Positions 1 through 10,615 of a stretch of 64,000 nucleotides of DNA are shown here, piece after piece (position 1 is the first letter of the stretch; each line of letters begins with the position of its first letter). The notes under the pieces were generated by a model. The model saw only the letters and a program-made list of their open reading frames with translations, had not been told where the DNA came from and ran no database searches. The position numbers and the translations under genes are program-made. The DNA is taken from contig JAITYX010000009.1 of the NCBI GenBank assembly GCA_021018815.1, positions 8,310,501 through 8,374,500 of the forward strand, given 5' to 3'. The stretch comes from Talinum fruticosum (Eukaryota; Streptophyta; Magnoliopsida; Caryophyllales; Talinaceae).

Positions 1-843
1 ACTATGTCGGGGTTGTCTGTTTCCAAAACTGGAAAATTCCAATGCTAAGCTCAACGGTGGTTTCCACCTTGATTTTCGGACATCACCAGTTGACTAGAGC
101 ACATCTAGGAGCCAAGAGCCGTTACACAACGTTCACATTCAAACAGATCATTTGTGAGAGACTCGGAAGAGTCGTTACAACGGCCGAGAAGACTTTTGTT
201 CAGTAACCAAGACACAATGGCCACTCGCTTGGTCATCTATAAATAGAAGCCACTTCACAAGACTAGAAGATTGCTGGAATTATCGTTGAAACACATTACT
301 TAAGCAAAAGTCATTGTTTATATATTAAATCTTCAATTTACAACTCCCAACTTGTAATTAATACTTTTTTAGTTGTAAAGTCTTGTAATCAATTTCATAC
401 TTCTCTTACTTTCGATTAATGTCCCTTGACCGAGCTGTAAGGGTTAACCCTTGACTGAGTTGTAAGGGTTAAACTCATCTCGGTTGTCCCTAGCTGTAAA
501 GGTTACCTCGGTTAGGAAGTACTAAATCGGATAAGCGAATTTCTCGGTTTAGGAAAAGTTGTAAGGAATTGTCTAAAGGAGCAATTCGATTGAGTCGATC
601 CATTGTATTTTATGGATTCAAAATAATGGATTTGACTAGGTTCTTTGATTAGCACTATCCATGGTTTTCTGCCCCAGGAGGGTTTCCACGTATTTTTGTC
701 TATATATTTTTTCGAGACTAATCTAGACTCATATTTAGTTATTTATCTTTTCAAGTTTAAACTTTCTAAATTTGTTAAAATTTCCTCATCACCCTATTCA
801 CCCCCTCTCCGAGGTGACTTAGACTCTCCAAGAGCAAACATCA
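1..843 (+). repeat. Partial 5' LTR of copia element Cop-1
   Basis: This is the 3' part of a Ty1/copia LTR cut by the window edge. Position 1 matches about position 8995 inside the LTR at 8340-9815, so roughly the first 655 bases lie outside. A TATA box (TATAAATA) is at 238-245 and the LTR ends at 843 just before a primer binding site. A 25-bp tandem duplication at 423-472 is absent from the other LTR copies. It would have driven the genomic RNA of the element. Confidence 0.9.
238..245 (+). promoter_or_regulatory. LTR TATA box of Cop-1
   Basis: TATAAATA. The same box sits at the equivalent place in the LTR at 8340-9815 (9232-9239) and as TATAAAAG at 62393-62400 in the LTR at 61459-63062. It is inferred to be the U3 promoter. 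Confidence 0.75.
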
Positions 844-857
844 ATTGGTATCGAGCC
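844..857 (+). other. Primer binding site, initiator-tRNA-Met type
   Basis: ATTGGTATCGAGCC follows the LTR end directly. It resembles the usual TGGTATCAGAGC complement of tRNA-Met used by plant Ty1/copia elements. The same sequence, reversed, borders the minus-strand elements at 19875-19888 and 32137-32150. Confidence 0.85.
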
Positions 858-902
858 TAACCTTTCAAGAAGGATCTAACAGTCCAAAGGTCTAAAGATC
901 AG

Positions 903-2590
903 ATGGCTCGGAACATTAGAGAGTTCAATGAAGGAAGATCTTCCACTGGACCACCAAAGTTTAAAGGATCAAACTTCGTGGACTGGAAGGAACTAATGGA
1001 AGGCTTTCTGCTAGACAACATGTCCGGAACATCATCCATGAAGGCAACTACATTCTAATGAAGATGGAAGGTACAAGATTTGTGCCTAAAGAAAAGTTCA
1101 AGTACACTAATGAGGAGTCGGAGAAGTTTAGAAAGAACTTCAAAGCAATGAACATTTTGATGCATGCTATTAGCTCGGAAGAGTACAATAGAGTGTCAAC
1201 TTGTGACACAACTAAAGATGTGTGGGACACTCTTGTTAACACATACGAAGGTACAAGCCAAGTGAAACAGGCGAAGATAAGCCGATATCTTCACAAATAT
1301 GAGCTGTTCAAGACGGAGCCGTAAGAAAACATCACTCGGATGTTTATATGCTTCACCGAGATTACAAACAATCTCAAATCTCTAGGTAGAAAGATTTCCT
1401 ATGAAGAAATGTGCAGAAAAATTCTAAGAAGTCTACCAAAGAGAAGATGGGGTCCTAAGGTGACAACCATCGAGTAAGCTCGAACCTCTCTCAACTAAAG
1501 CCAGACGAACCGATTGGGAAGCCGCTTACCCATAAAATTCACCTGGAAGAAGAGGATGTTTAAGTCGAGCATAAAAAAAGAACATTGCGCTGAAGCCCTT
1601 AGAAAGCAGAGGAGAAAGTCCGAGTTCCTCGGACTCATAAGAGGATCCTATGGCGCTCATTGCTCGAGGCTTCAAAAGAATGATGAAGCACAAGAAATGG
1701 GAAATGAAGCCAAAGGAAGAGTTCTACAAGAAGGGTAAGAAGGATAAACAAGGTAAATATTTTTCCCCTTTAAAGTTATCGGCAACTAAGAACTCTAACT
1801 GTTTTGAATGTAGCAAGCAAAGATGACATAGTCAAGGACTATTTAAAGAGAAAGAAGGATAGAAAGAAGAAGAAGGCTATGATGGCAACATGGAGCGATG
1901 AAGACTCATTAGAAGAAGATGATGATTCCGACGGCACTAACGAGACTAAGAAGTCGAATTTGAGTCGGACCACGACAACTTAGACACGAGAGGAGACAAG
2001 TCCTCAGGAGGTAATTGAATACTTTCTCAAGTTCTCCAAAGTTGATTTGGCTAAATATATTTATGCTTTCGAAGAAAAGTCCAATTCCGATTCTTCTCGG
2101 ATCAACAAACAATTTGAGTCTCTAACTTCGAGAGCAACTGTTTGAAAAATGAATTGGAAAAACCGAGTCTAACTCGAAAGAACTCAAGACTAGTGCTCGG
2201 ACTATTGAGACCGAGTCGAGTCACTCGAAGAGAAAATGAGCATCCGAAAAGAAAGCTCAATGAGTCTCAAGAGCTTGTTTTGAAATTTAGTCAAGAATGA
2301 AGCCAAAGGAAGGTCCTATTCATAAGAATGAAAAGAGGACTCGAGCCTGAGACCACTTTATGGGAGAAAGCCTTTTCCACCTGTTTATAAAAGAAAAGAT
2401 TTTCAAAAGAAAGAGACACGGACTCAGCTTTCTAAAAAAAGACTCAAAATCATACCAAACCTAAAATCATTCAAATCTGGGTTCCCAAGAGTCTTCTTCC
2501 TCGGAAAAAGACCACAATAAAGAGAGTTACTCGGGTTCATTAGAGGAAGTAAGAAGGGTTAGTGTGTTTCGACTTGTAGGTAACTCAAAA
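903..2590 (+). pseudogene. gag: Cop-1 gag (broken)
   Basis: This encodes the capsid/nucleocapsid part of a Ty1/copia polyprotein. The start ATG at 903 lies 46 bases after the PBS and begins MARNIREFNEGRSS, as in the paralogue starting at 19828 (-). Readable blocks are the N-terminal part, the UBN2-type capsid region at 1058-1324 in another frame, and a zinc knuckle near 1797-1850 that begins CFEC but is wrecked by a small deletion. A Lys/Glu-rich, probably coiled-coil C-terminus leads into protease. At least four frame changes and several stops show it is dead. No clear stop separates gag from pol in the ancestral reading, so one gag-pol ORF is likely. Confidence 0.85.
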
Positions 2591-2594
2591 AAGG

Positions 2595-2858
2595 ATGAAA
2601 TGTCATTGGTACTTAGATAGTGGATGCTCAAGCCACATGTTAGGAGATTCAAGACTCTTTTCCAAGTTGGAAGATTTTAATGGAGGCAAAGTCACTTTTG
2701 GAGATGACAATAAGGGCAAGATAGTTGGAATTGGCGAGATTGGGAAAAGAGACAACCCGGTCGCCCAAGTCTATCTTGTGAAGGGACTCAAGTACAACCT
2801 GCTCATCATCTCTCAATTGTGTCACAAAGGTCAAGAGGTAAGATTCACACAGTACTAA
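2595..2858 (+). pseudogene. Cop-1 aspartic protease domain
   Basis: This is the retropepsin region of a copia polyprotein, which cuts gag-pol into mature proteins. The catalytic triplet and context read WYLDSGCSSHMLGD at about 2604-2645 and are intact. The family blocks KVTFGDD, GKIVGIG and LKYNLLIISQLC follow in order. The frame stays open for 87 codons and then breaks at about 2858. The Cop-2 copy (minus, about 17990) has DGG in place of DSG and the Cop-3 copy (about 30280) has DSE, so Cop-1 keeps the best active site in the window. Confidence 0.85.
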
Positions 2859-2959
2859 TTGCTATATTTCTTATGCGACTACCAAAGAGACTAAGCTCTC
2901 GGGTAAGAGATCGGGTAATACTCATACTATCCCTCTTTCGACCCAAGTCAGAATTTATC

Positions 2960-3760
2960 TTGTTTAAAAGCATCATTGCATGATGATTCTTGGACATGAC
3001 ATCGTAGACTAGGTCATGTTAGCATGCACACTATCAAAAAGCTTGCATCTCATGGTTTAGTTAGGGGTTTACCTAATTGTGTATTTTAAGAAAGATAAAA
3101 TCTATCAAGCATGCATAAAAGGGAAATGGGCCGGATCATCTTTCAAACATCTCAAAATTGTTTCCACATCAAAAGTACTTGAGTTGCTGCATATGGATTT
3201 ATGTGGTGAAATCTCTGTAAAGAGTCTCGGACGTAAATCCTATGTACTCGGTGATTGTTGATGACTAGTCACGAATTAACTGGGTTTGTTTTCTCAAGAA
3301 CCAAAATGAAGCTTTCAAAGAGTTCAGCAAGCCCTATATGAAGATTCAAGTAGAGTCTCGGACTCGGATCGGAAAAATTCGAACCGACCATGGAAGGGAG
3401 TGCGACTACTCAAAATTTGTAGAGTTTTGCGATAAGAATGATATCTCTTACAACTTCTCAGCACCCACAACCCCTCAACAGAACGGGGTAGTGGAGAGAA
3501 AGAACCGAACTCTTGAAGAAATAAGGACGATGATGATTGAACATGATCTACCTTACTATTTCGGGCCGAGGCGATCAACACAAAGAAACTACACACCGAG
3601 CGGATGCCTCATCGGACCCATCTTGAAGAAAACTCCCTACGAGCTATACAAGGGAAAGAAGCCAAACATTTCATACTTCAAACCCTTTGGATGTAAGTGC
3701 TTTGTTCACAATAATGGTAAAGATCACTCGACTAAGTTCGATGCTCGATCCGATTAAGGT
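2960..3760 (+). pseudogene. Cop-1 GAG-pre-integrase and integrase
   Basis: The His/Cys zinc region (WHRRLGHVSMHTIKKL, then QACIKGK) spans about 2990-3130. The integrase core follows: first Asp in HMDLCGE near 3190, second in RTDHGRE near 3390, and the Glu in GVVERKNRTLEE near 3490. So the DDE residues survive, though they lie in separate frames. The core tail PFGCKCFVHNN lies near 3690. The enzyme would insert the cDNA. The region is split by stops near 3090 and 3260 and by a frameshift near 3760. After it comes a poorly conserved Glu/Ser-rich linker to RT. Confidence 0.85.
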
Positions 3761-4239
3761 ATCTTTCTCGGGTTACTCATCTCACAAGTAAAACATATCA
3801 TGTCTTTAACAAAAGAACTAACAAATTGGAAGAAAGTATCCATGTTGTGTTTGATGAGATTGATTAGGGAAAAACAAGTGAGTCAACCTTCTCGGATCTG
3901 AAACTCGGTCGAGATGAACATGATCTTACCGAAGCCGAGCTCGAAAGAGTCGAAGAAAGCAACTCGTAACATCATGACTCGGACCGAACCAGCTCAAGAG
4001 CCAGCTTAGAACACTCGAAGGACAAGCAACCGAGCAAACTCAGCAAGCTCGGACTATCGAAGATCAACTAGTTCAAACAACAAACCTGGTGAACCAGAGA
4101 ATAGGTGGAGCATTCAAACATGCTTCGAGCCGCCCACTCGAGAATATTATGTCCGACATCAATCGTGGGGTAAGAACTCGTTCTTATTTGCAAAATCTAT
4201 GTGTATTTATTGCATTCATATCATTAACGTAACCCAAAA

Positions 4240-5050
4240 ATGCACTAGAGGCCCTAAATGAACCTGAATGGGTAGAGGCCATGCAAGAGGAACTTAATCA
4301 ATAAGAGAGAAACCAAGTTTAGACTTTGACCAAACGACCTTCCGACGCCCCAGTTATAGGAATCAAATGGGTTTTCAAGAACAAACTGGATGAGGATCGG
4401 TTGGTAGTCATAAATAAGGTTAGACTTGTGGCTCAACGTTATAACCAAGAAGAAGGGATTGATTGCGGGAAACCTTTGCACCGGTTGCTAGGATTGATGC
4501 AACTAGAATCCTACTTGCATTTGCATCAAGCATGAATATTAAATTGTATCAAATGGATGTTAAATCGCTTTTCTGAATGGTTTTATTCAAGAGGAAGTCT
4601 TTGTTGAGAAACCCCTTGATTTTGAAAACTTGGAATTTCCAAATCATGTTTTCAAATTGCAAAAGGCCGTATATGGTCTTAAATAAGCTCCTAAAGCTTG
4701 GTATGTAAGACTCGAGTAGTTTCATGGTTAAGAATGATTTCAAAAGAGATCAAATTGATAAAACTCTTTTCATAAAAACCAAGGGAGTGATTTCCTTATT
4801 GCTCGATTTATGTTGATGATATTATTTTTAGAGCTATTAATGAAATTCTTTATCGAGAATTTTTTGAGTTGATGAGATAGGAATTCCAAATGAGCATGAT
4901 GGAAGAGCTCAATTTCTTTCTTGGTCTACAAATTAGACAAGATAAAGATACCATCTATGTCCATCAATCTAAGTATACCAAGGAATTGTTAAAGAAGTAC
5001 AAACTTCAAGATGTGAAACATGCAGCAACCCCCATGAGTAGCAAAGCACG
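4240..5050 (+). pseudogene. Cop-1 reverse transcriptase
   Basis: A copia reverse transcriptase opens with EPEWVEAMQEELNQ near 4260, then GIKWVFKNKLDED near 4360 and AQRYNQEEGIDCG near 4430. The polymerase motif YVDD is intact at 4809-4820. ELNFFLGLQIRQDKD and YTKELLKKYKLQD follow to about 5015. Several stops and frame changes lie between the blocks, so no enzyme can be made. The order INT before RT marks it as Ty1/copia and not Ty3/gypsy. Confidence 0.88.
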
Positions 5051-5059
5051 AAACTAGAC

Positions 5060-5757
5060 TCGGACGAAAAAGTTAAAGCAGTAGATCGAAACTCTATCAA
5101 GTTATGATAGGTTCTCTCGCTATATCTCACATCTAGTAGGCCAGACATTATGTTTAGTGTGTGTCCGTGTGTAAGATTTCAAGCTAATCGAAAAGAATCA
5201 TATCTCACTAGAGAGGATTTTTAGATATCATGCAGGGACTCAAAATCTTGGTCTATGGTTTTCAAGAGACTCAAACCGACCCTCAATGGATACTCAAATC
5301 TTGACTATGTTGGTTACAAGGTTGATAGAAAGAGCACATCAAGAGCATCCCAGTTTCGGGTCAATCCCTTATATCTTGGCACTCAAGGAAGTAGAACTCA
5401 ATTGCTCTATCAACTGCTGAAGCCGAGTACATTGCAGCTAGAGTGTGCTGTGCTCGGATTGTATGGATCAAGCAACACTTGAAGGATCTTGGACTTTCAT
5501 TCAAATCTATCCCAATCAAGTGTGATAATCGAGTGCAATCAACATAACTAAGAATCCAGTTCAAGCACTTTGAGATTCTTTGCCTTAATCATTTTCTCGA
5601 GAGTGTGATAATCATTTTCCGAGAGACCATTCTGAGAAAGGTGATATTGAACTTGAATTCATTCCTACGAAATTTCAGTTAGTTGATATTTTCACTAAGC
5701 CACTTAGTGAGGATCATTTTTCTTTATTCGAATGAGCTTGGCATAATTAATGCATGA
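5060..5757 (+). pseudogene. Cop-1 RNase H and end of pol
   Basis: The copia RNase H region degrades the RNA strand of the hybrid. Blocks seen include SRYISHLV-like and GLWFSRDS near 5100-5270, then the end block VDIFTKPLSEDHF at about 5679-5725. With one frame correction the family stop is the TGA at 5755-5757. Multiple stops are present, as in the paralogue at 14865-15530 on the minus strand. Confidence 0.8.
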
Positions 5758-6153
5758 TTATGTGTTTTTCTAAGTGAAATTGTCCTACATGATTATGTGT
5801 TATATGTTTTTCTTTGCCTTAATAATAATTGGTTCACTTGACCAAGTGAAACCGAGCTAGGAGTTATTATGTGTTTGAGTATTCCGAGTCACTCGTAAAC
5901 CGGACTAAGTCGACTCAGCTTTTGAGAAAAATGGACATCAATCTTCCGAAATCATCTCTAGGCAAGTGCAAAATTTCAGAAATTTCTTTTAAGATCTCTC
6001 TTCTCTCTCTCTATAGTGCGCATCGATAAGAGAACTAGCCGTTGGAAGAAAGTCGGTGTTATTCTAACCCTTGGAGATCGAAACGTCGCAGCATGCCCGA
6101 GGTGACCGTTGGAGGTTTAGGTCGGACTAGAAGTTGAAGGACATTCCTTTTGC
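5758..6153 (+). other. Spacer between pol and post-pol ORF of Cop-1
   Basis: I see no coding signal. It holds several ACTCGG/CCGAGT words that also pepper the LTRs. The matching spacer in Cop-2 lies at about 14470-14864 (-). It probably carries the promoter region of the downstream ORF. Confidence 0.5.
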
Positions 6154-6161
6154 TATAAATA
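6154..6161 (+). promoter_or_regulatory. TATA box ahead of the post-pol ORF
   Basis: TATAAATA lies 137 bases before the ORF start at 6298, and a CT-rich leader (about 6236-6290) lies between. Cop-2 has a similar TTATAAGTA about 250 bases before its ORF start. It is inferred to be an internal promoter for a subgenomic RNA; there is no expression evidence. Confidence 0.45.
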
Positions 6162-6297
6162 GCATATCTTTGCCTTCATTTTGCTACTTTACTCTCTATA
6201 TTCGCTCTCCTTCTCAAAATTCTCAGTGCTTACTCTCTCATTCTCTCTCTCTCTCTTTCGAAGTTTCTTTTTCTCTCTCTCTCTCAGATCTCTAACC

Positions 6298-7905
6298 ATG
6301 CCTAAAAGAGGTTCAACCCAAGATTTTCTATGGTTTGCGACTAAGAAACCTCGCACCAAACAAACTCAAGAGGGTACCTCTAACCCCTCGAAAGTGTTCT
6401 TCACCCAACACCTCAAGTTGGATGACAAAGTTTTCCCAACCACATCGTTTTCGTGGTTACAGCACTTCAAAACCACTAGAGTCTACAACTTTATGTGCTT
6501 CAGTGAGTTCATATACCGAAAACTCATTGCCGAGTTATATTCTCACGTCTTAGTCCGAGGGAGTCATTAGCTCACGAGTTCCGGACACTGGTTGTTCGTA
6601 TCAACCTCTCCCTCCTCCACCGAATTTTCAAAGTCTCCTTTCTCTTCTTCAACTGCAATCCCATCCCATTGAATGAGATTGCGGATGAGTTCTTTGAGAA
6701 ATATGCCAAGAAGGTCCCTAAGTTATGCAAAAACTTCTCCGTGACTCGGATGAGGACCGAGGGCGACTGTTTTGTTTTCTTATGATGAGAACCTTCTTCT
6801 CTTATCACTCAAGCAAGGACAATCACAATTCAAAAATTCTCAAAGCTCGCTTGATATTCTTGAGGGCTACGATGTAGATCTCTTCCCGACCATCCTTGAG
6901 CAAATGGCTTCGTGCCACTCAATCCAAAAATCCTCTCCTTTTCCCTTCTGAGCCCTTCTAACCGTTGTCTTTAAATAGTTCAAGGTTCGCCTCCCCTCGG
7001 ACCAAAATGCAGTGTCCGAGGCTGCCATAGTAGTAGACAGGAAGGAGCTTATGGACTACGGGTACCAAGAAATCAAACTTGGGGTCCGGGTCCATGGGTT
7101 TGAGTTGAAGCCCCCTTCACCTCCTCCCACTCGGACTTAGACTCCCCTATCTCTCGCTCCTCCACCAGGTGGTGCATCCATCTCTGCACCCCCTTCTGCA
7201 GTAGCATCGCTGCTTTGTCTACAGTCTTGGTAGACAAACTCTACTTAGTGATCGAAGAATTTTGGGGCACTCTCCTTTCCCTCAAAAATGTCTTTCGTAG
7301 TTTGGTCATCAACCGTAAGACGGTTTAGTCTTATATCCGGGACAGGATCTGCTCATCCAAATGAAGGGACTCATCAAGGAGCAGAATGAGCAAGTTCAGA
7401 TCCTTTAAGAAAGGAGATCTAAGGCTGCTCAAGACCCGGAAAGCCGAGACACTTCCGACGAGTCCTCAAGCCTTGCTAAGTCCCCTCCGCAGCGGCGAAG
7501 AAGAAGAAGCCGTGGCTGAAGCAGCTCAGCTGAGGAGAAGGAGGAAGAGAAGGAGGAAGAGAAGGAAAAGGAGAAGGAAGAAGCAGCTCAGCCGGAGGGA
7601 CAAGGTGCTATAGTTCCTGAACCGGAACCGATCAACTCGGTTGACGATCCGAGTGGGTCGAAGACCCTACGGACGTTGGTCAGTCCATAGTGGTCAAGTT
7701 AGAAGCACCTCCCTCCGTTGTCTTCCAGGAGCATAAGCTGGAGGATGACATAGTTTTGGGTCGGACAGCTAGACCCGAGCCATTGTCACACATCCCTATG
7801 CTCGTCACCGCCTCGTTCATCAAAGTTGTCTCATGCTTACCAGCGTCGGCGCACCTGCTCACTCCTCCACCTCTCGCACCACCAAGCACGGCCGTCTTAA
7901 TTTCT
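6298..7905 (+). pseudogene. Cop-1 post-pol (env-like position) ORF
   Basis: A non-gag-pol ORF lies between pol and the 3' LTR, where Sirevirus/SIRE-type copias carry their so-called env-like ORF. It starts MPKRGSTQDFLWFATKKPR (basic, possible nuclear localisation) and continues LDDKVFPTTSFSWLQHF and VYNFMCFSEFIY. Those blocks resemble the Pfam 'putative plant transposon protein' family (PF20167, from memory). A proline-rich stretch (about 7110-7210) and a Lys/Glu/Arg-rich coiled-coil tail (about 7490-7600) follow. I see no signal peptide or membrane segment, so an envelope role is not supported. There are many stops after about residue 90. Paralogues lie at 12586-14211 (-) and 59451-61004 (+). 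The 3' limit is approximate. Confidence 0.7.
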
Positions 7906-7985
7906 TTTCTTTATTTTTCGTTTTTTTTGTTTTTGTCCAACATCAAGTCTATCTTTTTATGTTTTTCTTCCCTGTTTTTGATGAA

Positions 7986-8001
7986 ATGCAAGGGGAAGAA
8001 A
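7986..8001 (+). other. Upstream PPT-like tract of Cop-1
   Basis: AAGGGGAAGAAAGATAGG-like purine run about 340 bases before the main PPT. Equivalent runs occur in Cop-2 (about 12465-12480, minus) and Cop-5 (about 61150-61166). Sireviruses are known for multiplied PPT motifs. Confidence 0.5.
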
Positions 8002-8326
8002 GATAGGAAAATTGATGTTGTTATGTTTAGGGGAGTTCACCCTCCTTTTATATTTTCTTGTATATGAATGAATTTTCTTTCTTTGAGCGGACTCATTTCG
8101 AGGTAACTCTTTCCGAGTTCGATCTCTTATATTTTTTTGCTCTAATATATATGTTAATATGTTATCCGCATAACCGATTATAAGAAATGATAGTATCTCG
8201 CAATGCATTTTCTATGTATGAAATATTTCTCGCTCATTACTTCTTACTCGATATGTTCTACTTAGTAAATGAAAACTCATATTTTACACTAACAAGTTTC
8301 TATCTAAGTGCGGAATGCCTTCCATC

Positions 8327-8339
8327 AAAAAGGGGAGAT
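8327..8339 (+). other. Polypurine tract of Cop-1
   Basis: AAAAAGGGGAGAT sits directly against the LTR start TGAAGACT. The wider block GAATGCCTTCCATCAAAAAG is shared with the other elements. Confidence 0.88.
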
Positions 8340-9815
8340 TGAAGACTTAGACTTTAACTTTAAGACATTCCGAGTAATAAATGAAAACTCGGTATAAACT
8401 TCATCCCTCCTAAGTTCGACTACATGTCATTATGAGTGTTATAGAAACTCCTATATAAGTTTTCATTGGTTTCGACTCGACTCGTAAAACATATTCTTAT
8501 AGATCTTTTATATTAATGTTTCGACTCACTCTAACAAAGACTCATATAAATCGCATGTTCAAATAATTTCTCTAACACTTTTATCCTGAATTTTGAGTGC
8601 ATATTTCAAAGCTAAATGAATTACAATGTTAATTCCTCTTTCTATGTCGATTGTTTGTTTGAGAATTATTTGTCCGGATCAAGTCTTTATACTTTGATGA
8701 GTTTACTCTTTCTAACTTGATCTCTCATATGACTGACTCGATGGAGTTTGAGTATATTGAATATTAAACTCGTAACATTCCCCTTTTCAACGCCCGAGAT
8801 AATTATGCACTTAATTGTCTTAATTAAATTATTATCTCGTGCTTAATCTTGGACCAAAGTATTTTATACTTTGAGAACCAAAGTGGTTTACTTTTGTAGG
8901 TTATCCAAACGAGGTTATCTCATTTTTGAAATACAAAAGTAACCGGCTTCAAGCTCGTCAATCACCATCGACAACTTTTATGTACTTCTAAAGAGTCGTG
9001 TCGGGGTTGTCTGTTTCCAAAATTGGAAAATTCCAACGCTAAGCTCAATGGTGGTTTACACCTTGAATTTTAGACATCACCAATTTACTAGAGCACCTCT
9101 AGGAGCCAAGAGCCATCGCACAACATTCACATCCAAACAAATCTTTTATAAGAGACTTAGAAGAGCCGTTACAACAGACTGTAAAAGACTTCGTTCGTAA
9201 CCAAGACACAACGGTCACTCGCTTGGTAATCTATAAATAGAAGCCAGTTCACAAGACTAGAAGATTGCTGGAATTATCGTTGAAACACATTACTTAAGCA
9301 AAAGTAATTGTTTACATATTCAATCGTCTATTTACAACTCCCGACTTGTAATTAATACCTTTCGAGTTGTAAAGTCTTGTAATCAATTACATACTTCTCT
9401 TATATTCTGAGTAAGGTCCCTTGACCGAGCTGTAAGGGTTAAACTTAGCTCAGCTTGTCCCTAGCTATAGAGGTTATCTCGGTTAGGAAGTACTAGATCG
9501 GATAAGGGAACTTCTAAGTCTAGGAAAACATTGTAAGGAATTGTCTAAGGGAGCAATTCTGGTGGAGTCGATCCGTTGTATTTTATGGATTCAAAATAGT
9601 GGATTTGACTTCGTGCTTGGATTAGCATTGTCCGTGGTTTTCTACCCCGGGAGGGTTTCCACGTATTTCCGAGTGTATACTTTTTAAGTCAAATCTAGAC
9701 TCGGATTCAATTGATTATCCTTTTCAAGCTTAAAGTTTCTAAGTTTGTTAAAATTTCCTCATCAGCCTATTCACCCCCTCTAGGGTGACTTAGACTCTCT
9801 AAGAGAAAACCTTCA
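8340..9815 (+). repeat. 3' LTR of Cop-1
   Basis: The LTR of 1476 bp runs from TGAAGACTT to ACCTTCA, giving the terminal inverted repeat TGAAG/CTTCA. It is bordered by the PPT on the left, and a TATA box is at 9232-9239. On the right it does not meet a PBS but runs straight into the middle of another gag reading frame, which fits insertion of the whole element into that gag. Confidence 0.88.
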
Positions 9816-10615
9816 ATAAGTTCATAAAGAACTTCAAAGCTATGAACACACTCGATATGTGCAATTAGCATAGAAGAATAGAACAATCTCAGCCTATGAC
9901 ACAACCAAAGAGGTGTAGGACACTCTTGTCAACACCTATGAAGGAACAAGCCAAGTGAAGCAAACGAAGATAAATTAATATCTTCATAAGTATGAGTTGT
10001 TCAAGATGGAGCTCGAAGAAAACATCATTCAGATGTATGTTCGGTTCACAAAGATTACCAATAATCTCAAATCTCTAGGTAGAAAGATTTCTCACGAAGA
10101 AATGTCTAGAAAGATTTTGAGAAGTCTACCAAAGAAGAGATGGGGTCCCAAAGTGACAACTATTAAAGAATCTCGTAACCTTTCTCAACTAAGGCTAGAC
10201 GAGCTTCTTGGCAAGCTACACACTCACAAGATTTATCCGGAGGAAGAGGATGCCGAGGTCAACACCAAAAAGAATATTGCGTCGAAGGCCTTAGAAAGTA
10301 GACGTGAAAGCCTAAGCTCCTCAAAATAAAAAAGGATCCTATGGCACTCATAGCCCGCGGTTTCAAGAGAATGATGAAATACAAGAAGTGGGAAAAGAGG
10401 CCAAAGGATGAGTTCTACAAGAAAGATAAGAAGGAAAGAAAAGGTAAATATTCTTCTCCTTGAAAGTTATCTTTATCTAAGAACTCTCGTTGCTATGAAT
10501 GTGGCAGAAAGGAGCACATAGTCGAGACAATCTTAAAAGAAAGAAGGACAGAAAGAAAAAGGCTATGATGGCTACCTGGAGTAATGATGACTCATCCGTA
10601 GAAGATTACTCGGAT
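9816..10615 (+). pseudogene. gag: gag fragment of copia Cop-X
   Basis: The sequence enters gag partway (equivalent to about position 1123 of Cop-1) with KNFKAMNTL. The capsid region contains an open 110-codon stretch at 9997-10329 (blocks NNLKSLGRKISHEEM and RSLPKKRWGPKVTTI), then the zinc-knuckle region near 10490-10540 (CYECGRKEHIV, then broken). It stops at the Cop-2 LTR at 10616. This capsid stretch is less damaged than the same part of Cop-1. The missing N-terminal half presumably lies left of Cop-1, outside the window. Confidence 0.8.

Noticed and set aside
6298..8065. Post-pol ORF as a true viral envelope gene
   Set aside because: No signal peptide, membrane anchor or cleavage site is visible in any of the three copies; only the position matches.
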